Source: Erodium maritimum
Taxonomy: Eukaryota > Streptophyta > Magnoliopsida > Geraniales > Geraniaceae
Assembly (NCBI GenBank): GCA_963921825.1
Contig: OY997589.1
Location: 70,974,523-71,038,522, forward strand
Direction of reading: 5' to 3'
DNA length: 64,000 nt
The position numbers were made by a program, and so were the translations under genes. Each line of letters starts with the position of its first letter. The first letter of the stretch is position 1. Below the pieces are notes generated by a model. The model ran no database searches. It worked only from the letters and a program-made list of their open reading frames with translations, and was not told where the DNA came from. Positions 22,965-32,850 of this stretch are shown one piece after another.

Positions 22965-23952
22965 TTGAAAGGATCAATCTTCCACCTCCAAGATATGGTA
23001 TCCGGAGGTGACAATGAAGTCATGGTGGATCACGATGATCCAGCCACCTTTCAGGAAGTCGTGGATGGGCCCAACTCCGAGTTATGGCTGGGAGCCATGA
23101 GGGAGGAAATGCAATCCATGTCCGACAACCGAGTCTGGGAACCGGTTGATCCCATCAATGGTGTGAGGACCATAGGATGCAAATGGATCTTCAAGGTGAA
23201 GATGGACATGGACGGCAACCCTCTGACCTACAAAGCTCAACTGGTGGCGAAAGGTTATAGGCAGATCCAATGGATTGACTATGAGAAAACCTTCTCCTTA
23301 GTGGCTATGGTCAAAATCGATCCAAATTCTTCTTGACATAACTGCGTATCATAATTACGAGATATGGCAAGTGGATGTCAAAACCGCTTTCCTAAATGGA
23401 AATTTGACTGAGTACGTTTATATGTCTCGGCCCAAAGGTTTTGACGATCCGAAGAATAAAGGAAAGATTTATAAGTTGTTGAAATCCATTTATGGATTGA
23501 AACGAACTTCTCGGAGTTGGATCCTTCGTTTTGATGAAGCTGTAATTGGATTTGGCTTAATCAAGAACGAGGATGAATCTTGCGTTTATAAGAAGGCTAG
23601 TGGGAGCAATATTACCTTTCTGGTTCTCATTGAAAACGACATCCCAACCTTGCACGAGACTAAAGCTTGGTTGAGGAAGTGTTTTTCAATAAAGGACTTA
23701 GGTGATGCTTCTCATATCTTAAGGATTAAGATATGTAGAGATCGCACCAAGAGGGTCTTGGATTTAAGTCAGGGAACCTATGTGAACAAGGCATTGAGTA
23801 GGTTCTTAATTCTCGATTCAAAGAAAGGACTCTTACCCACTAGTCATGGCATTCATCTCAACAAGACTCAGTGTCCTAAGACACCTGATGAGCTGAAAAG
23901 GATGATGAGAATCCTATGCGCCTGGGGGCAGGATCGATCATATATGCCATGA
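22965..23952 (+). pseudogene. Copia-B reverse transcriptase (catalytic box lost)
   Basis: Copia RT_2. ELWLGAMREEMQSMSDNRVW and GCKWIFKVKMDMDGN lie in the first frame (22965-23336). WQVDVKTAFLNGNLTEYVYM, IYKLLKSIYGLKRTSRSW and the catalytic region are in the second frame (from about 23338). Where YVDD is expected the protein reads VLIENDIPTL, so the catalytic Asp pair is not present. The frames stay open for long stretches, but the enzyme should be inactive. Confidence 0.8.
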
Positions 23953-24539
23953 CATGTATGAGACCAGACGTCTCGTAAGCCTTATGTTGTACCAGTAGAC
24001 ATCATTCTAACCCGGGGGAAAGATGATGCTGAACTAGTCGTCGAAGGATGAGTAGACGCTAGTTTTTCAAGACAAATCCAGATGACTTTAGAAGTCAATC
24101 AGGATATGTGTTTACGCTGAATGGCAGAGCTTTAGCTGCAAAAGCGTAAAGCAAGATACCATTGCCGAATCTACGACAGAGGCCAAGTACATGGATGCTG
24201 CAGAGGCAGCTAAGGAGGCTATGTGGATTTGGAAATTCATGGCAGGGCTGGGTGTAATTAAAAACCCATCCAGCCCGGTGAATCCATCTTGCGACAACAC
24301 AAGGGCCATTGCGCAAGCTAAAAGCCTAGATCGTATAACAAATCCAAACATGTACTGCGGCGTATCCACCTCATCAGATAAATACTGAACTGAGGTGAAG
24401 TGAAGATAACCGATATTGCAACAGATGATAACATAGCCAACCCTTTGACTAAGGCAGTGTCACTGCCTGAACATGTTAGACATGTAAAGTCGATGGGGAC
24501 ATATTGGAGTTTAGATTGGAACTAGGGCAAGTGGGAGAT
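23953..24539 (+). pseudogene. Copia-B RNase H remnant and polypurine tract
   Basis: DTIAESTTEAKYMDAAEAAK (about 24155-24215) and SCDNTRAIAQAKSL (about 24287-24330) are the copia RNase H core. Further pieces match NIANPLTK-type ends near 24430. The purine-rich GGGCAAGTGGGAGAT directly precedes the 3' LTR TG at 24540 and is the likely PPT. Confidence 0.75.
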
Positions 24540-26227
24540 TGTTAGTCTTAGTGCCCGTAGTTCAATCCTAAATGTCCAAATGTATATATCATCGTTAGCA
24601 ATAAAATTAAAGCGGCTTTATATTACTTATGTGGTGGAGTAATATATCGATGTGTGCTCTGATCTATGCCCACCATGCGAATAGAACCATAGATCGAGAT
24701 AGATCACACTCGATGGGTCCCTAGTCAACAAAGCTTCACTAGAAGCGACTAGTATGAAAGATGGCTCTTTATGGCCTACGTTCTGTTAGTCATTGGAATG
24801 GGATTCCGGAGTCTGATCATAGATATCATGTGGGACATGATATTGGACGACCCGCCCTGAATATGTGCCATAGATTAAGTCATGAACATATTCAGTGTTG
24901 TAGCTTGTCATGTATCCTTAGACCAAGGAGTCTTTGTGATCGCTATGTAGTCAACAACTGAGTTTGACCTGAGCCTAACGTTGTCCGTAACAGGGCTTCC
25001 ATAACGGCCAGGATTGGTTTGGGGACGGGCTACATGAGTGACACGAAAGACGGCTAAGGGATTTATCCCTCATACTAAGGTATGGGAAATATATTGGTTC
25101 TCGGCCACTTGATCGAGAGTGACTGGAAGAATAGCATGGCCATGCACATGATACTGGGTATCATATCTTCAGTCATCTCACATATCAAGGAACGGTGATT
25201 GAGAATAATAAGGATGACGGCTCTATGCCTTATCTCAATCAGGATATCGGAGATAAAAGGATAATGACAGGGACGACGGAAAGGTTAGAATCGACAGGGT
25301 CGATTCGTTATGTAGTGTCAGGCAATACTAAAGTCTCGTTAGTTGCCACTTAAATAGGATCAAGTAAAATGGGATTTTACGTTGATCTATTGACATGCAT
25401 AAACCTAAGGGTCACACCGGAGGATGAAACTCATTGACACATTTATGGAGAATGGCCAAAAGGGAGTTGTCTCGGGACATGACCAAAACTGGGTTTTGGG
25501 TCATGTGCCCGTAAGTGAATAGGACTTCACAGATCGAGACAAGGCTTGGAGTCTTGGGATTGATCGCGTCGGATAATGTTGGACATTTCCCGTATGGAAG
25601 GCATGGAGGCGATGAGCGAATCACGGGACCTCGTTGGAAATGGCCACGGGCCATGTTCCAAGAGGCCCATGAAAGGCCCATGCAACCAAGGCCCATGGAA
25701 CTACATAATCAAGTCTTGATTAATTAGTACTAAGTAAGCAAGACAAGGATTAAGGTGTTGGTGATTCACCACCTAACCCAATCTTGTCTTGCCATACTTT
25801 GTCCTATTTACACCTTACTTGACACCATACTTGTCCCATGCCTTTAGTTGGACAAGTATGGGTTTTGTTATGTTTAAGTCATCTTTTTTCAACATAACAA
25901 ACACAAGACAAGAATAGGAAACACATTTTCTCTCCCTCTTCCATGGCCATTTCGGGTTTGGCTAGTTTCCACCTCCATTTTTGTGTTCTTGAGTCCTCAA
26001 AGAGAAGAACTACGTGGCTTTGATTCCCATGTGGATACGTAGGCGTCTTGGAGACTCAAGCCAATCATTCGTTAACCGGTGTTCTTGTTTTGGTAAGAAC
26101 TAGTGCTGAATTTTTCTCTTGTTAATCCATTCTTTGTTAGTTGTTTCATGGTTTTAATTGTCTCTTGGTTTTCATTGATTTTCCGCTGCGAGTTGGTTCA
26201 TCTCCAACCCTACCTCGAGACCCAACA
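24540..26227 (+). repeat. Copia-B 3' LTR, full length
   Basis: 1688 bp, TGTTAGTC...CCCAACA. It begins after the PPT and ends directly at the right copy of the 284-bp duplication. Differences from the 5' LTR include T/C at about 17995, a two-base change near 18014 and a two-base change breaking the first inverted repeat (ACTACATAATCAAG). Confidence 0.93.
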
Positions 26228-26511
26228 GTTGACTCAAAGTCTCCACCCGCAAACCCAAGGAAAAAGTAATAGACAAAGAGATGAACGAATGGGAAGCTCT
26301 CGTATCAAACAAAAATGAAGTCCACGAATTATAAAGTAAACACGTACCCTGAGTGGCCTCGTGGCCGGCGTACGGCCTCTCAACTCTGAAATCAGTAACT
26401 GCAAAGACTCGGCTCTGCTGTGCCGGTGGTCCTCCTCTCGGTGGTGGGGGAAGTGCCACCTGTTTCCCAGCTCTCAGCTGGTGTCTCTGACCTGCTGCTC
26501 CCGCCGCCTGA
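26228..26511 (-). repeat. 284-bp target duplication, right copy
   Basis: Repeats 17605-17888 of the Tekay element. It continues without break into the upstream Tekay gag (zinc-knuckle) region, so this copy has the original right-hand context and the left copy the original left-hand context. Confidence 0.9.
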
Positions 26512-26913
26512 CGCGGAGCTCTCTACTGATGTGCCTGACGTGGTCGGCCAGGTGGTGCATGGCGTGTCTGAGTCTGCTGGGGCCTCGGTGCAGGCGCTCT
26601 ACCAGCTAGCTCAGGGCACGTCCGAATGAAATGATCAGATCGACCACACTGGTAGCATCCCCTCTGCCCCCTTGTTGTGCCAGCTCAGGACACGCACGCT
26701 CAAAGTGGTCGGGGCTGCCACACTAATAACACCCCCTTGGCTCACTCTGCTGTCTGTCTCTGGTCCCTTGGGGACGATCATCATGGCGCTCTACAGGTCC
26801 AATGCCCCTCGGGCAGTCTCGTGCCAGGTGACCCTGCTGTCCACACCGAGGACACAACTGTGACACCGGGCGGGTCCAACTGACGCTACGGTCCCTGCTC
26901 AGCGCATGCCATC
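26512..26913 (-). pseudogene. Tekay gag C-terminus with three zinc knuckles
   Basis: On the minus strand three CCHC knuckles bind RNA: CPRCGQQGHLARDC (about 26861-26820), a second that reads CY-stop-CGSPDHFERAC (about 26727-26685), and CYQCGRSDHFIRTC (about 26658-26617). The stop in the second is TAG where CAG (as in the third) is expected. They lie in a frame offset from the capsid part of gag, so a frameshift lies near 26900. Confidence 0.75.
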
Positions 26914-27866
26914 CTACTGAAACTGAGGCTGAAAGTGTCCTGCAACTCTCTGTCTGCGTCGGTCTAGACGATCAGACGGCTGAACAAAACCACTCGGCCT
27001 AGGCCTAGTCTCTCGCACCCTGATAGTCTCTCTGAAGTGTCTCTCCATGGCTAAAGCCTGATCCAAGAGCGTGGAGTACTCTACGGTCCTGAAGGCGATG
27101 ACCCTGTCAGCTATCGACGGGATGAGCCCGTTCTCAAATCTCCTGCATCGGTCGTCCGCAGTCCGAACCAACTCCGGCGCGAAGCGGGCCAAAGAAGTAA
27201 ACCTCACTGCATACTCAGACACGCTCAATCCTCTCTGACGTAGATCCAGAAACTGTTGGCGCCTGTCATCCCGAATGGAGCAAGGGAAGTACTGCTCCAA
27301 GAACAGTCTGCTGAACAACTGAAAATCACTGCCGACCCTGTCCTGCACTGACTGCCACCAGTAGTAGGCCTCTCCCTCAAGCTGAAAAGTGGCGAACGAA
27401 ACTCTCAAGCGCCCCTCCGATACTCCAGAGGTATCGAGGTTGCGGGTAACCCGCTCCAACCAGCCCGAGGCTGCCTCGGGGTCCGCTCCCCCGGAGTAGG
27501 TCGGCGTACCGAGCCTCCGAAACTCTCTGAGTGACTGGGCCGTGAGGCTATCAAGCTGGCCTGGCCTCTCACCAAAATCTGCTGAAGCAACGGGCACGGG
27601 CTCTGGTCCAGTGCTGCAGTCCCCTGCTGCGCACTCAAGGCTGCTAGTACAGCGCGAACCACCTCCTCGAGAGGGGTCGTCTGAGTCGGCTATGCGACTG
27701 GAGATGTCCTGGGTGGCGACCCTGTTGGTCCACCCTCAAAGCTCTGATGCTCTGTGGAAGTAGCATCCTGGGCGTCAGCTGCCCCCTCCTGCCCAGTGGC
27801 AGGTGCCTGACTCGGACCCCCAGCTGGGCGGCTCCGGGTACCTCTAGGAACATACGTACGAGCCAT
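26914..27866 (-). pseudogene. Tekay gag (capsid region)
   Basis: A likely start is ATG at 27866 (MARTYVPRGTRSRPAGG). A frame change occurs in 27690-27597. The capsid-like Retrotrans_gag part (27597-26914) reads FRRLGTPTYSGGADPEAASG, WLERVTRNLDTSGVSE, VSFATFQLEGEAYYWWQSV, FLEQYFPCSIRDDRRQQFLD and SVSEYAVRFTSLARFAPELV. It ends at FQPQFQ followed by TAG. The gag polyprotein forms the particle; here it is split by at least two frameshifts. Confidence 0.82.
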
Positions 27867-29212
27867 GTCGCCTATCCGCCTGCACGGATAACGCACATGT
27901 TCAGTACTTAGTTCAACAACGGTTCTCACACGTTACAAGGACGATCACGCGCGTCACACAAGTCACCCACAGTTTACGCCTCTCACACTTAGTAGATATA
28001 TATACTCATATATAATAGCACACAAGGTCGCATCTCTATGCGTCTCACAACAACAACCAGCGAGTTAAGCAATCAACCACCAACTCCCACAGGAGGGTTC
28101 CAACTCAAGCACACCACACAAAGCACAAATCAACAGGCATACCCCTTGCTCGGGTATCCTTTCACAAAGAGGGGTTTAGCACTTAACACAATTCAATCCA
28201 ACAATCACCCTTAACCCTTCCTTCCCTTCCATAGGTTCCCACTTCTTAACTTTTACCCAAACCTTTTCATGTCGATCTCATGTTGTTACAACCCGCTTCA
28301 GGCGTCCCCGAACCTCATTGTAACAACTTGACATCGAACCATCACGCTCGACTACAGTGGCGCCCCTGAGTCAACCAGTGATGGTGCAATCATTTTAGTT
28401 CTACCGAAAATTCGGCATGACCCATTCGTATTTCCGCTTAACCCTCCGCTTAAGCGGGACAATTACCAACACAAATTCACAAGACAAAAGTACGCAGAGT
28501 TCTCATGCTCGGCCAAAGACACCACACAGTCAATAAACGGAGTTCTCGTGCTCCTAAAGTACACAACGCAATCAATAAACGGAGTTCTCGTGCTCCCAAA
28601 TACTACGGGGTGCTCGTGCCCCAAACTCGCCACACACGGGCACACGGGGTTCTCGTGCCCCAATATCGCCACACACGGGCACACGGGGTTCTCGTGCCCC
28701 AATCTCGCCACACACGGGCACACGGGGTTCTCGTGCCCCACCAACATCCTCAACACAAACGATATACGGGGTGCTCGTGCCCCACTCAGAGTTCTCATAC
28801 AACGGAATACGGGGTTCTCGCGCCCCACCCAAAACACGCAATACAAGCACACATGGAGTACTCATGCTCCAGAAAAGTGGTCAATCAAACAAGTCAACAC
28901 TTGAACAAGACCAAACTACAACCTGAAAATTTTCGAAATGTTCCACCAACATGGCCACACCACCAACCGTTGGCTCACTCTACAGTGAATGCATAGCGGG
29001 TCGATCATTGCCCGTTAATCCAATTCCGATCTCAACCATTTGGTTTCACCGATCACTAGGGAGAGGATACCAATCAAGTAATGCAAACATTGTAGTGTAA
29101 AGATTTCATTTAGGACAAACATTCAAGCGACTCATGACTCCCTAACACCTAATTGACTTCGGTCCGAGTTTTGAAAACCAGTTCACGAGACACCTGTTCC
29201 AAATGAAACCAG
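27867..29212 (-). promoter_or_regulatory. Tekay untranslated leader with hairpin array
   Basis: About 1.35 kb between PBS and gag. The overlapping ORFs on both strands at 28463-28996 are by-products of the repeat array at 28539-28870. Nothing else recognisable is seen in 27930-28490 or 28871-29212. Confidence 0.6.
28539..28870 (-). repeat. Nine 16-nt dyads (GGRG-N8-CYCC), partly a 39-bp minisatellite
   Basis: Plus-strand units start at 28539, 28581, 28607, 28646, 28685, 28724, 28768, 28811 and 28855. Each is GGGG or GGAG, an 8-nt loop (mostly TTCTCGTG), then CCCC or CTCC. Six are GGGG/CCCC and three GGAG/CTCC, so the third pair covaries. Units at 28646, 28685 and 28724 lie in exact 39-bp periods containing CACACACGGGCACA. 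Confidence 0.85.
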
Positions 29213-29224
29213 GCTCTGATACCA
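29213..29224 (-). promoter_or_regulatory. Tekay primer-binding site (tRNA-iMet)
   Basis: The plus strand GCTCTGATACCA is TGGTATCAGAGC on the element strand, three bases inside the 5' LTR. It is complementary to initiator tRNA-Met. Confidence 0.9.
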
Positions 29225-29227
29225 AAT

Positions 29228-31810
29228 TGTCACGCCCCAAATCCGGTTCTTGCCCGGACTCGAGGCATGACTAGTATAAAACGATTAAAAAAGGCAATAA
29301 CTCAACAATAAGTTCCTGAAGATCTCCAATAAGAAACTCAAATCCACATAACTCAGTTTAAAACATAAGTAACCCTCCAGGGGTGTAATAATAATTCTCC
29401 ACAAGGTTTGTCCAAAACAGAAATGAAATAAAAAAAAAATGAAGTCTCTACAAGACACCCACACCAAGAAACTCCCGAGCCTCTACTCCTCAATCAAGCC
29501 TGTAAACACAACAATAAACTCATAGGGGTGAGCTTGCGCTCAGTAGGGAAAATACATAACAAGGTGGACTATAAACTCGATAATTTCATCAGCAGGTCAA
29601 CAAGATAATTCTTAACAATCACGGGCAATAGGTAATCCAATCAATGCCGTGGCACATGAAGTCACCACCCTCCGATCCACATAGGATGTGTCCTCTCGGA
29701 TTTTCCCTCAAATCCAGAGGAGACGCATATCATTGAGGCTACCGGAAACAACCCCCTGAGGGCGCTTATCATCGGGATTCTCAGAAACGTCTCCAAGGGA
29801 TTTTATGTCCTCGGGAACCAAGGTATTACTCCCATAGGAAGCATACACTTGGGCAATTCAATAATAATCAGATAATAATTGAGTAACACACTCAAACCGA
29901 AACACGAAACAATCTATTCCCAACAAACACCAATTCATTATCACACATAGCTCACGCATCACCGTTTCACCACAACACACAGCACACGAATCACATAATC
30001 ACAACACATGAATCACACAATCACAACTTACCGTTCACTTACCAGTCATGACCCATCGGAGCATCGATCACCTGATTGCACCGCTCGGTACAACCAGTCA
30101 TACTCGATGCTCCAAGCAACCATTTAATGAAATCAAGCAATCATTCAAATACATTCAACGGTCAAGCACGAGTTTAATCAACAAATCATAAAAACCTTCA
30201 ATCGAGCATTCAAATATGCAATTCAACTAGTTCCATTAGACTCTTTAGCCTATCCACTAAGCAACCAAACAACCAAGCATGTGATCCTAACACGCAACTA
30301 ATCTGAGGGCTTTGCCAAGGCCGCTCTACCAGTAAAACAATTCCCAAGTATTGAAAGCGAGTTACACTAGTGATTGGCATCCTAATCATTCACCACTAGA
30401 CACTTCCGGTTATTAGTAATTGAAAGACAATTATTCTAGTTATTCGCATCCTATAGGCATTTCTAGGACCTTTTCGATTTTATTAGCCTAACATGCATAC
30501 TAAGCATTTAAACGAGAGGTTAAGACTTTCCCTACCTCTAGGTCTTCCTCTCAACACTCTGATGATAAGCCCGGTGGTCACCACTCCGTTCTTCACTCGG
30601 GTCCCGGTGTGATCCTTGCTCCTCTAGCTCGATCCCCAAAGTATTGGACACAAAGAAACGTTAATTAGACTCCACTTAAATAGCAAGTAAGACCCCAAAA
30701 GTCCTTCCAAAGTTCAGCTCAAAACCAAGATCAACCAAGGTGAAAAAACCCCAAAGAAACCCCCACCCTGCTCGGCCACGGACCTAGTCACGGATCCGTG
30801 ACGCCAACCCTCACGGTTACCGTCATGGAACCGTGACGAGTGTCGTCACGGACTCCCTCACGGAGCCGTGACGTCGCCCGTCACGGGATCCGTCACGGAT
30901 CCGTGGCGCACCAGGGCAGTTTCGCCCTTCTTCAACCTCCAGCTCCTTTTCTCCGAAAAACCACCTTCAAACCCCAAAATAGTCAAAGACCTCCAATACT
31001 CCTCTACCCATGGTAGGAATCAACAAATAAGCAAGTTTCTAATGATTCATCAAATCAAAACCAACTTAAAAGCTTCAACAAACTAAGGATTTCTCACAAA
31101 AACCCAACAAAGCTTCTTATCAACAACATCTCACACCATTTCTACTCAAACCCAACAACATCTAGTAATTTCACCCAAAACCCATGAAAAGAGATGAAGG
31201 GAAATGAGGATTAGAGAGTTCCATTACCTCTAGAAGAGTGAGATGAAGAAGATGGTAAGGATTTTGAGAAGGGATGGCTAGAGGAAGACTTCAAGTGGCC
31301 TCCTTTTCCTTGTTTCTTCTTCAAAGCTCCATGGGAGCTCCTCTCTCTTGCTCCTACTCCAGTTTTCGGCTACACCAAGCAAAATAGGTTGGTTTTGCTT
31401 TTCCAAACTCATATAATACCTAGATGTGTCAAATGACTAAAAGCCCTTGAGCTAGAATCCCTTGTAGAAGCTTTTGGGAGGGTATAATGGTCCAAGACCA
31501 CTCCCTTTTCTCTCCTTCAACCAAAAAGGGACAAGTGTCCAAGTAGGTTATTTAGTTTTCCAAAATAATTTCCAGCACAATAAAAATAATGCTTTTAGTC
31601 GATAAAAAGTCTCGTTTTGACCAAAATTGACTTCCTCCAACATTATACTCAAACGAAAGGAATTTGTCCCCTTAAGCCAACCGTGATGATGGCTAAGTCG
31701 TTTGGGTTCCGGAAAAGTCCTGAGTGGCTTCTTGAGTCATCGGTTGACTTTCCGGTAGCAAGTCAAACTTGCTAGAAAATCCACTGGTTCGACCGGGAGC
31801 GGGTCTTACA
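29228..31810 (-). repeat. Tekay 5' LTR
   Basis: 2583 bp, TGTCACGCCCC to GGTCTTACA on the plus strand. It contains 30058-30450, absent from the other LTR. The palindrome cluster is at 30777-30906. It is directly followed by CTAGG, the TSD base of Copia-A. Confidence 0.92.
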
Positions 31811-31815
31811 CTAGG

Positions 31816-32640
31816 CATCACGGTCACTTATGATATTGGGGGTTTGTTTTTGTCCCAACGCAAGTATGCCAAAGAAATCATTCATCGCGCCAGCATGGAT
31901 ACTCTATGTCATCTACTCCAGTTGACTCCAAGGGAAAGCTGGGGGCCTCGTTTGGTGAGCCGTTCTTTGATCCATCGTTATATCTGAGTCTCGTAGTGGT
32001 ATTACAGTACCTCACCTTTACCCGTCCTAACATTTCGTACGTTGTGCAACAAGTGTGTCTCCACATGCATGATCCTCGCATTGGTCACATGAGAGGCCTT
32101 AAGCATATCATTAGCTACAATCAAGGGTACTTACACTTTGGACTTCATTACTATGCCTCTCCTTCCTAGGATTCGGTTGCCCACACAAATGCAAACTAGG
32201 CAGGCTATCCAGATACACGAAGATCCACATCTAGATACTGTATGTTTCTTGGGTACAATTTTATCTCATCATTGTCGTCTAAACGACAGCCTACAATCTC
32301 GCGCTCTAGCACTAAGACGGAGTACTGTGGGGTTGCTCAGGTTGTATCTGAATCATGTTGGGTTCGCAACCTTCTCATGGAGCTCCATTGTCCAGTGGCT
32401 CGAGCTACACTTGCTTTTTGTGACAATATCAGTACCACATAAATGGCTAGAAATCATGTCCAACACTAGCGTACTAAGCACATTGAGTTCGACATTCACT
32501 TTATTCGAGAAAAAGTTGCTTGTGGTCACATTTGTGTTCATGTTCCTACTCGCTCTCAGATAATATATAATATTTCTAAGAGGTTGCCTCACATTTTGTT
32601 CGTTAATTTTCGTACTAGTCTAAATGTTTGTGGTCCTCCC
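31816..32640 (+). pseudogene. Copia-A 3' part: RT end and RNase H
   Basis: Resumption of Copia-A after the Tekay element. GGLFLSQRKYAKEIIHRASM near 31840-31900 is the RT C-terminus. YLSLVVVLQYLTFTRPNISY, VCLHMHDPRIGHMRGLKHI and, in another frame, EYCGVAQVVSESCWVRNLLM plus FCDNISTT are copia RNase H signatures. 32641-32838 is AT-rich without a recognisable LTR or PPT and could hold a decayed LTR. Confidence 0.75.
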
Positions 32641-32850
32641 GCTCTAACTAGACGAGTATTTTTAACATATCTATTCAAATGAATTTCAATTATATTTGAA
32701 TAAATATTATTAGTATCGTATATATTGTTTTGAATGAAGATAATGTTACATATATGAAACATACATGAATTATACTGATTTTATTGATAAGAGATGACAG
32801 TTATATACAATGTCTTGTGTGTTTTGGGGATAATAAATTAATCATGGATG

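Larger units (their letters stand above)
17885..26227 (+). mobile_element. Copia-B retrotransposon inserted in the Tekay element
   Basis: Ty1/copia order gag-PR-IN-RT-RNase H on the plus strand. 5' LTR 17885-19453 (first about 119 bp missing), PBS 19455-19466, PPT just before 24540, 3' LTR 24540-26227. The LTRs differ at about 10 positions by eye, implying a fairly recent insertion. The proteins are degenerate at catalytic sites despite long open frames. A solo LTR of the same family is at 55099-56784. Confidence 0.9.
12162..31810 (-). mobile_element. Tekay-type Ty3/gypsy chromovirus (minus strand) containing Copia-B
   Basis: The LTRs lie at 12162-14347 (3') and 29228-31810 (5'). The TSD is GTAGG/CTAGG. 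The PBS is complementary to initiator tRNA-Met. Order on the minus strand is leader, gag with zinc knuckles, protease, RT, RNase H, integrase and chromodomain. The element is split by Copia-B at 17885-26227 and broken by frameshifts and CAG-to-TAG nonsense changes. Tekay assignment rests on the integrase and chromodomain-like C-terminus. Confidence 0.88.

Noticed and set aside
28632-28745. CRISPR-like array of near-identical 39-bp units
   Set aside because: Plant nuclear context inside a gypsy leader, no cas genes, units contiguous without unique spacers; it is a minisatellite of dyads.
28463-28996. Repetitive proteins on both strands (GHENPVCPCVA-type repeats)
   Set aside because: Overlapping frames on both strands of the same minisatellite; no start context or homology, and located in the untranslated leader.
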